A DNA stretch of 18,448 nucleotides, taken from the NCBI GenBank assembly GCA_027068235.1, contig JAMOUE010000520.1, positions 1 through 18,448 of the forward strand, in the 5' to 3' direction. A program made the position numbers and the translations under genes. This document shows, one piece after another, positions 14,882 through 18,448 of the stretch. The stretch comes from Deltaproteobacteria bacterium (GTDB lineage: Bacteria > Desulfobacterota > Dissulfuribacteria > Dissulfuribacterales > QOAL01). The notes beneath the pieces were generated by a model that made no database searches, had not been told where the DNA came from, and was given only the letters and a program-made list of their open reading frames with translations. Position 1 is the first letter of the stretch, and each line of letters opens with the position of its first letter.

Positions 14882-14903
14882 AAGATAAAAATATCGTTAT
14901 CTT
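14882..14903 (+). terminator. AT-rich hairpin after the xseA-M23 pair
   Basis: AAGATAA (14882-14888) and TTATCTT (14897-14903) pair perfectly around an eight-base loop, seven bases after the M23 stop. The stem is weak and no U-run follows, so it may act as a poor terminator or an mRNA end stabiliser. The remaining bases to 15040 show no gene. Confidence 0.3.
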
Positions 14904-15040
14904 CTAAGGACACTGTTATTAGTGGCAGCACTGAAGAGATGGCCGGCGAGGTCGTAAAACGCTGAAGTAAGTCCTATTCAATTATATTTACACTTCAACT
15001 CTATTGTAATAACTTGTGGACATCAAAGAAGGAGGTATCT

Positions 15041-15859
15041 ATGAAAAAGCTTGGCATAGTCTTCACTACCATTTTGGCTGTAATGTTATTTTATTCTGTA
15101 TCTAGTTTTGCAGGTGAAGTAATAAAACGGATCATGGATCGACAAGTCCTCGTTGTTGGCACTACAGGCCACTATCCTCCATTTTCCGTTAAAGACAAAA
15201 ATGGTAAATTCATTGGTTTTGATATAGATCTTGCAACAATAATAGCCAAACAGCTTGGGGTAAAACTCAAGATCAAACAAATGGCTATCTCTGATCTGTT
15301 TTCTGCATTAGACAAGGGAAATATTGATCTGGCATTGGCAGGCATCACCATTACCCCCAAACGCAATATAAAGGTCTTGTTTCTTGGCCCATACTATGTA
15401 ACAGGGCAATCAATACTTGGTAAAAGTTCAGTCGTTACCAAGATAAAGTCTCCAGAGGATATGAATCGTCCAGATTTCACCTTGGTGGTAGCACACAATA
15501 CTACAGGTGAACAAGTTGCTAAGGCGTTAATACCAAAAGCGCGTATCATTTCAGTCTCAAACATGGAAGAAGCATTTAACATGGTTATTTCAGGTCAAGC
15601 CCAGGCCCTTTTTGCAGATGAACCCTTTTGCGTAGTGGCTGCCTTTAGAAATCAGGACAAAGACCTTGCAGTCTCTGAACCATTTACCTTTGAACCATTG
15701 GGCGTAGCCATGCCTGAGACCGACCTTTTATGGATGAATTGGATAGACAATTTCCTTATGAAACTAAATGCAGTGGGTGAGCTCAAAAAACTAAAAGAAT
15801 ATTGGTTCCACTCTCCAGAATGGATGAAAAATCTTCCTGAGAAAGAAAAGTTTATGTAA
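15041..15859 (+). CDS. Periplasmic solute-binding protein, family 3 (amino-acid ABC transporter type)
   Basis: The 272-residue product has a signal peptide with likely cleavage SFA|GE at 24/25. The two-lobed SBP_bac_3 fold follows: LVVGTTGHYPPFSVKDKNGKFIGFDIDLATIIAKQLG near the start of the mature protein, then IDLALAGITITPKRNIKVLFLGPYYVTGQSIL. The lobe-2 region has LVVAHNTTGEQVAKALIP and GQAQALFADEPFCVVAA. The SBP would capture a small polar ligand, usually an amino acid, in the periplasm; the ligand cannot be read from the sequence. The start is ATG at 15041, supported by a near-perfect AAGGAGGT eight bases upstream; a longer reading from TTG 15014 runs through that site and is rejected. 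No permease or ATPase gene is next to it, so it is an orphan here. It could serve a transporter encoded elsewhere or be a sensory binding protein. Confidence 0.9.
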   Translation: MKKLGIVFTTILAVMLFYSVSSFAGEVIKRIMDRQVLVVGTTGHYPPFSVKDKNGKFIGFDIDLATIIAKQLGVKLKIKQMAISDLFSALDKGNIDLALAGITITPKRNIKVLFLGPYYVTGQSILGKSSVVTKIKSPEDMNRPDFTLVVAHNTTGEQVAKALIPKARIISVSNMEEAFNMVISGQAQALFADEPFCVVAAFRNQDKDLAVSEPFTFEPLGVAMPETDLLWMNWIDNFLMKLNAVGELKKLKEYWFHSPEWMKNLPEKEKFM

Positions 15860-16177
15860 GACTTCTGTTAAGACTTGTGTGGGAGCACCTTTGAGACGAC
15901 AAGATTTGTCTCAGTGATAACAACGTCAAGCATGTCATCTCTATTTGTGCTCCCTAAACTTACCTGCCTGAATTACCCCTTCCAACCTTGACGCCATGAA
16001 GGCTCGTATATAGCGTATCTTCAGCATGGCCAAGCATGCAATGGTAACTTCTCATAAAGTTCCCTGCTTCTAAGCCACGCCAAAAGATTCCGTCATGGGA
16101 TAGACCAGGTCACTTGTAAAAAGGAACGGTCTTTCCATGATGTCACAAAAAATTTTAAATCAAGGAGGAAAAACAGT
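15860..16177. other. Non-coding stretch between the binding protein and gap
   Basis: No convincing reading frame occupies these 318 bases. It contains a large inverted repeat at 15881-15954 (listed separately) and a direct repeat of AAGACTT (15858-15864 and about 15871). There is also a small TGAAG/CTTCA hairpin at 15997-16023, two AGCATG copies near 16023-16040, and the gap leader. A weak promoter-like pair, TTGTAA and CATGAT about 16 bases apart, lies near 16115-16142 upstream of gap. The gap ribosome binding site AAGGAGG ends nine bases before its ATG. Confidence 0.5.
15881..15954. repeat. Closed inverted repeat with internal hairpin
   Basis: GGGAGCAC (15881-15888) and GTGCTCCC (15947-15954) are exact 8-bp inverted repeats 58 bases apart. 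Inside them TGAGAC (15892-15897) pairs with GTCTCA (15908-15913) around ten bases, leaving a further unpaired or weakly paired 33-base segment. The layout is that of a small multibranch RNA or a miniature element with terminal inverted repeats. There is no U-run, so it is not a standard terminator. Confidence 0.45.
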
Positions 16178-17179
16178 ATGAAGAAGATTGCAATAAATGG
16201 CCTAGGCAGGATAGGCAGACTTGTTCTTAGGAACTACATAGACATGAAGCCAGACTCCTTTGAGATAGTGGCTGCCAACGACTTGGTGCCTACTGAGGAT
16301 CTGGCCTACCTCATCAAGTATGATTCAGTGCATCGCAGGGCCCCTTTCGAAGTTAGTTGCGGTGAAGACTACATCCAGCTTGGAGATAAAAAAATCACCA
16401 TTTTTTCAGAAAAGGAACCCGCCAAGCTTCCCTGGAAGGATCTTGGCGTCGACATCGTTATCGAGTGTACAGGAAGATTCACCAAAAGGGAGCTTGCTGC
16501 CAAACACTTGGAGGCTGGAGCCAAACGGGTAATCATAAGTGCCCCCTCAAAGGATGCCGACTGGATGGTTGTCCTTGGGGTCAATGAGAACGAATTTGAC
16601 CCAGACAAACATCTCATAATTTCAAACGCCTCTTGCACCACCAACTCCCTTGCCCCGCCACTTAAGGTCTTGCATGACAACTTTGGGGTTGAAAAGGTCT
16701 TGGTTACCACCATTCACGCATATACTGCATCCCAGGGCCTGGTGGACAAGCCTGCCAAGAAAAGAATCAGAGGCAGGGCAGCGGCTGTCTCTCTTATACC
16801 AACCTCCACAGGCAGCGATATTGCCACCACCAGGGTACTACCTGAACTCGAGGGCAGAGTCAGGGCACTGGCAGTCCGGGTTCCCATTCCAGACGGGGCC
16901 CTTACGGATATAAGTGCCGTGCTCAAAACCAACGTCACGGAAGAGATGGTCAACAATGCCTTCAAAGAGGCTGCGGCAGGCCCTCTTAAGGGCATCTTGG
17001 GCTACACAGAGGAAGAGGTGGTTTCAATCGACATAATAGATGATCCTCACTCTGGCATTGTGCACGCCCTTTCAACCAGGGTTATCCAGTCAGATACCGT
17101 CAAGGTACAGGTGTGGTACGACAATGAGTATGGCTATTCCAGGCGTCTGCTCGATCTAATTACCGCCCTGGACCTTTAA
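16178..17179 (+). CDS. gap: Type I glyceraldehyde-3-phosphate dehydrogenase
   Basis: GAPDH catalyses the reversible NAD-dependent conversion of glyceraldehyde 3-phosphate and phosphate to 1,3-bisphosphoglycerate in glycolysis and gluconeogenesis. The 333-residue product starts with the nucleotide-binding INGLGRIGRLVLRNY and has AANDL at 33-36, where Asp35 is in the position favouring NAD. The active-site signature SNASCTTNSLAPP (149-161) gives catalytic Cys153, and TTIHAYTASQ gives His180. The C-terminal half has RGRAAAVSLIPTSTGSDIAT, RVPIPDGALTDISAVL and VQVWYDNEYGYSRRLLDL. All catalytic elements are intact. A strong ribosome binding site precedes the ATG. pgk, a frequent neighbour, is absent on this side; a hairpin at 17195 closes the unit. 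Confidence 0.98.
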   Translation: MKKIAINGLGRIGRLVLRNYIDMKPDSFEIVAANDLVPTEDLAYLIKYDSVHRRAPFEVSCGEDYIQLGDKKITIFSEKEPAKLPWKDLGVDIVIECTGRFTKRELAAKHLEAGAKRVIISAPSKDADWMVVLGVNENEFDPDKHLIISNASCTTNSLAPPLKVLHDNFGVEKVLVTTIHAYTASQGLVDKPAKKRIRGRAAAVSLIPTSTGSDIATTRVLPELEGRVRALAVRVPIPDGALTDISAVLKTNVTEEMVNNAFKEAAAGPLKGILGYTEEEVVSIDIIDDPHSGIVHALSTRVIQSDTVKVQVWYDNEYGYSRRLLDLITALDL

Positions 17180-17194
17180 TATAGCAAACAGTCG

Positions 17195-17224
17195 GTTGGG
17201 CAGGGCACATCGTTCCTGCCCAAC
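17195..17224 (+). terminator. Hairpin terminating gap
   Basis: GTTGGGCAGG (17195-17204) and CCTGCCCAAC (17215-17224) form a perfect 10-bp GC-rich stem with a ten-base loop, 15 bases after the gap stop. Only a loose pyrimidine stretch (ATCTTCCCTCCC) follows, so a U-tract is missing. It is still the best candidate for transcription end or 3' end protection. Confidence 0.65.
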
Positions 17225-17242
17225 ATCTTCCCTCCCAAAATC

Positions 17243-17272
17243 TTCTATAAGTCAGATGTAACTGTTATAGAA
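17243..17272. repeat. AT-rich inverted repeat
   Basis: TTCTATAA (17243-17250) and TTATAGAA (17265-17272) pair exactly around 14 bases. It is 19 bases beyond the gap hairpin. It could be a second, weaker terminator element or a binding site. Confidence 0.35.
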
Positions 17273-17344
17273 AGACTCTAGTATTACTGGCATCTTCCCA
17301 AAAATAACAAAATCATTGTTCCCATTGGAAAGAGAGCAAAACAA

Positions 17345-17389
17345 GTATAATCGCCATCGTGTGCGGCTACTCTCCCCTCGCAATGACGG
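17345..17389 (-). repeat. Diverged CATTGCGAG-type dispersed repeat (single copy)
   Basis: Read on the minus strand the block begins CGTCATTGCGAGG, then has GTAGCCG in the middle and ends near TGGCGATTATAC. This matches the general layout of the intergenic GTCATTGCGAG...GGCGATC repeats found in many bacterial genomes. Only one copy is present and the second half is eroded. The identification rests on memory of the motif. Confidence 0.4.
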
Positions 17390-17449
17390 ATCATGTCACC
17401 AAAAACTAAAGAGCTTTCAGTGAAAAATTAAAAAAATCACAAAACATTA

Positions 17450-17481
17450 TTGACAGAACTCTTGATTTGTGAGCATATAAT
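17450..17481 (+). promoter_or_regulatory. Possible promoter for cas6
   Basis: A perfect TTGACA (17450-17455) and a perfect TATAAT (17476-17481) lie about 95 bases before the GTG. Their spacing is 20 bases, longer than the ideal 17. Using CATATA at 17474 as the -10 gives 18 bases with a poorer hexamer. The exact -10 is therefore uncertain. Confidence 0.45.
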
Positions 17482-17576
17482 TACTGATAGTCTTTTTTGG
17501 AGATTAAGGAATTAAAAATTAGGTCGTTTTGATTTGAACAGCTAAGTCAGCTGAATCACCCTTTGGGGGAGGTTGG

Positions 17577-18448
17577 GTGGAGCATTTCACTTTTTCCAAT
17601 TTTTCCTTTTGCATCAGGGCAACTAGCAGGCTTTTACTTCCTGCCTACAAAGGCTCTGTGTTCAGGGGAGGCTTTGGCCATGCCTTTCGGCGGGCCTGTT
17701 GCACTGCAGGCATGAAGGATTGTAGTTCGTGCCTCCTTCGAGACAGCTGTGTCTATTTATGGATATTTGAAACACCAGTACCTGAAGACACTGCCCTTAT
17801 GAAGAAATATCCGTCTGCACCCCATCCTTTTATACTCGAGCCCCCACTTGGAAGTCACCAAACCTATGAACCAGGAGAAAGACTCGAATTTGGCTTTGTC
17901 CTAGTGGGACAGGCCTTAGATTACCTGCCGTATTTCATATATTCCTTTAATCATCTAGGTCAAATGGGAATCGGGCGCAAAAGAGGCAAGTTTGTTCTTG
18001 AAAGTGTATCATGGAAACCATTCAAAAACGATTCTTCTAAAAGGGTCCTCTTTCATAAAGATAATGGGGAATTTACAAAACCGCCTGCACCTGTCACATG
18101 GCCGGAAATTGTGGAACAAGTGGCTCCAACAAAGGTCACACTCTCCTTTCTGACACCCACGCGCATCAAATACAGGGGAAGGTTCACTGACCAATTAGAG
18201 TTCCACGTGCTTTTTAGAAATCTCCTAAGGCGCGCATCCCTTCTTTCCTATTTTCATTGTGGATTCAAGCTTGATGATTCCCACTTTCCAGACCTTATCG
18301 AACAAGCGAAAGAGATAAGCATTTCAGACTCTAGGCTTCATTGGCACGACTGGACCAGGTGGTCCAACAGGCAGCAGACCAAAATGAAAATGGGTGGAAT
18401 TATAGGAGAAATAACATATGAGGGAGATCTGTCACCCTTCTGGCCTTA
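17577..18448 (+). CDS. cas6: CRISPR-associated endoribonuclease Cas6, PF10040-type RAMP (partial)
   Basis: This frame stays open for 290 codons to the window edge. It reads as the Cas6 RAMP family that cuts CRISPR precursor RNA within the repeats. Family features are the N-terminal strand then LPAYKGSVFRGGFGHAFRRACC (21-42), a cysteine cluster at 42, 49, 52 and 58, and YLWIFETPVPEDTALMKKYPSAPHPFILEPP (60-90). They continue with GMGRKRG-like MGIGRKRGKFVL (130-141), FLTPTRIKYRGR (191-202), FHVLFRNLLRRASLLSYF (209-226), and a terminal MGGIIGEITYEGDLSPFWP where the glycine-rich C-terminal part begins. About 30 residues are probably missing beyond the edge. The GTG start is chosen for the GGGGGAGG four bases upstream; an in-frame TGA lies at 17534. 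The adjoining cas genes and array should lie to the right. RAMP homology is firm by pattern, but the subtype (I or III) is unknown. Confidence 0.82.
   Translation, partial: MEHFTFSNFSFCIRATSRLLLPAYKGSVFRGGFGHAFRRACCTAGMKDCSSCLLRDSCVYLWIFETPVPEDTALMKKYPSAPHPFILEPPLGSHQTYEPGERLEFGFVLVGQALDYLPYFIYSFNHLGQMGIGRKRGKFVLESVSWKPFKNDSSKRVLFHKDNGEFTKPPAPVTWPEIVEQVAPTKVTLSFLTPTRIKYRGRFTDQLEFHVLFRNLLRRASLLSYFHCGFKLDDSHFPDLIEQAKEISISDSRLHWHDWTRWSNRQQTKMKMGGIIGEITYEGDLSPFWP

Larger units (their letters stand above)
17180..17576. other. Non-coding stretch between gap and cas6
   Basis: These 397 bases hold the gap terminator hairpin, a second AT-rich inverted repeat at 17243-17272, and one diverged CATTGCGAG-type dispersed repeat at 17345-17389. 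A candidate promoter follows at 17450-17481, and a GGGGGAGG ribosome binding site at 17565-17572 precedes the GTG of the Cas6 gene. I see no direct repeats with regular spacing, so no CRISPR array lies here. Confidence 0.6.

Noticed and set aside
14876..14965. In-frame continuation of the M23 gene past its TAA (28 open codons, possible read-through or gene remnant)
   Set aside because: An open stretch of this length is expected by chance, it matches no family I recognise, and the M23 domain is already complete.
15014..15040. Nine-residue longer N-terminus for the solute-binding protein (TTG start)
   Set aside because: It would translate the strong AAGGAGGT ribosome binding site and put charged residues before the signal peptide.
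15860..16177. Undetected small gene upstream of gap
   Set aside because: All frames are broken by stops or lack a start with a ribosome binding site; inverted repeats dominate the region.
17180..17576. CRISPR array next to cas6
   Set aside because: Only hairpins and single motifs are present; no 24-40 base unit recurs with regular spacing.
18009..18194. Antisense small frame within cas6
   Set aside because: The plus-strand Cas6 frame is open for 290 codons with conserved blocks; the antisense frame is a shadow.

Overview
This looks like a chromosomal segment of a Gram-negative, strictly bacterial genome with moderate GC (low-to-mid 40s % by eye). The gene order DUF1844 - ispE - tRNA-Gln - prs - rplY - pth, the lipobox protein, the two M23 envelope peptidases and the class of cas6 suggest a Desulfobacterota-type (former Deltaproteobacteria) organism. 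That placement is an inference from synteny and protein style, not from a marker gene.

Layout. (1) Positions 1-2510, minus strand: the end of a cobalamin operon with cobQ/cbiP, then cobD/cbiB, then the first 15 codons of a further gene that runs off the left edge. A tRNA-Val(CAC) with a good sigma70-type promoter lies just upstream of cobQ. (2) Positions 2878-4733, plus strand: pabB and pabC, two steps of p-aminobenzoate (folate) synthesis, two bases apart. Their putative promoter shares its -35 region with the tRNA-Val promoter. (3) Positions 4815-12333, minus strand: a long gene train read from right to left: DUF1844 protein, ispE, tRNA-Gln(TTG), a terminator-like hairpin, prs, rplY, a second hairpin and a promoter, pth, an M23 peptidase, a helical DUF4398-like envelope protein, prmA, and a LolB/DUF4292-like lipoprotein. 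Many joints overlap by 1-23 bases. (4) Positions 12543-14875, plus strand: xseA translationally coupled to a second, secreted M23 peptidase. (5) Positions 15041-15859: an orphan family-3 solute-binding protein. (6) Positions 16178-17179: gap (GAPDH), followed by a strong hairpin. (7) Positions 17577-18448: a GTG-initiated gene, cut by the right edge, that reads as a PF10040-type Cas6 RAMP endoribonuclease carrying a cysteine cluster. It probably marks the left border of a CRISPR-cas locus lying beyond the window.

Most of the window is housekeeping: cofactor, folate, isoprenoid, PRPP, translation quality control, DNA repair and glycolysis. The part most likely to lead to something less ordinary is the right edge: the gap-cas6 junction with its hairpins, a diverged CATTGCGAG-type dispersed repeat and the cas6 start. 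Secondary points of interest are a large closed inverted repeat before gap, the tRNA-Gln wedged two bases after ispE, and the poorly characterised M23/helical protein/PrmA/lipoprotein cluster.
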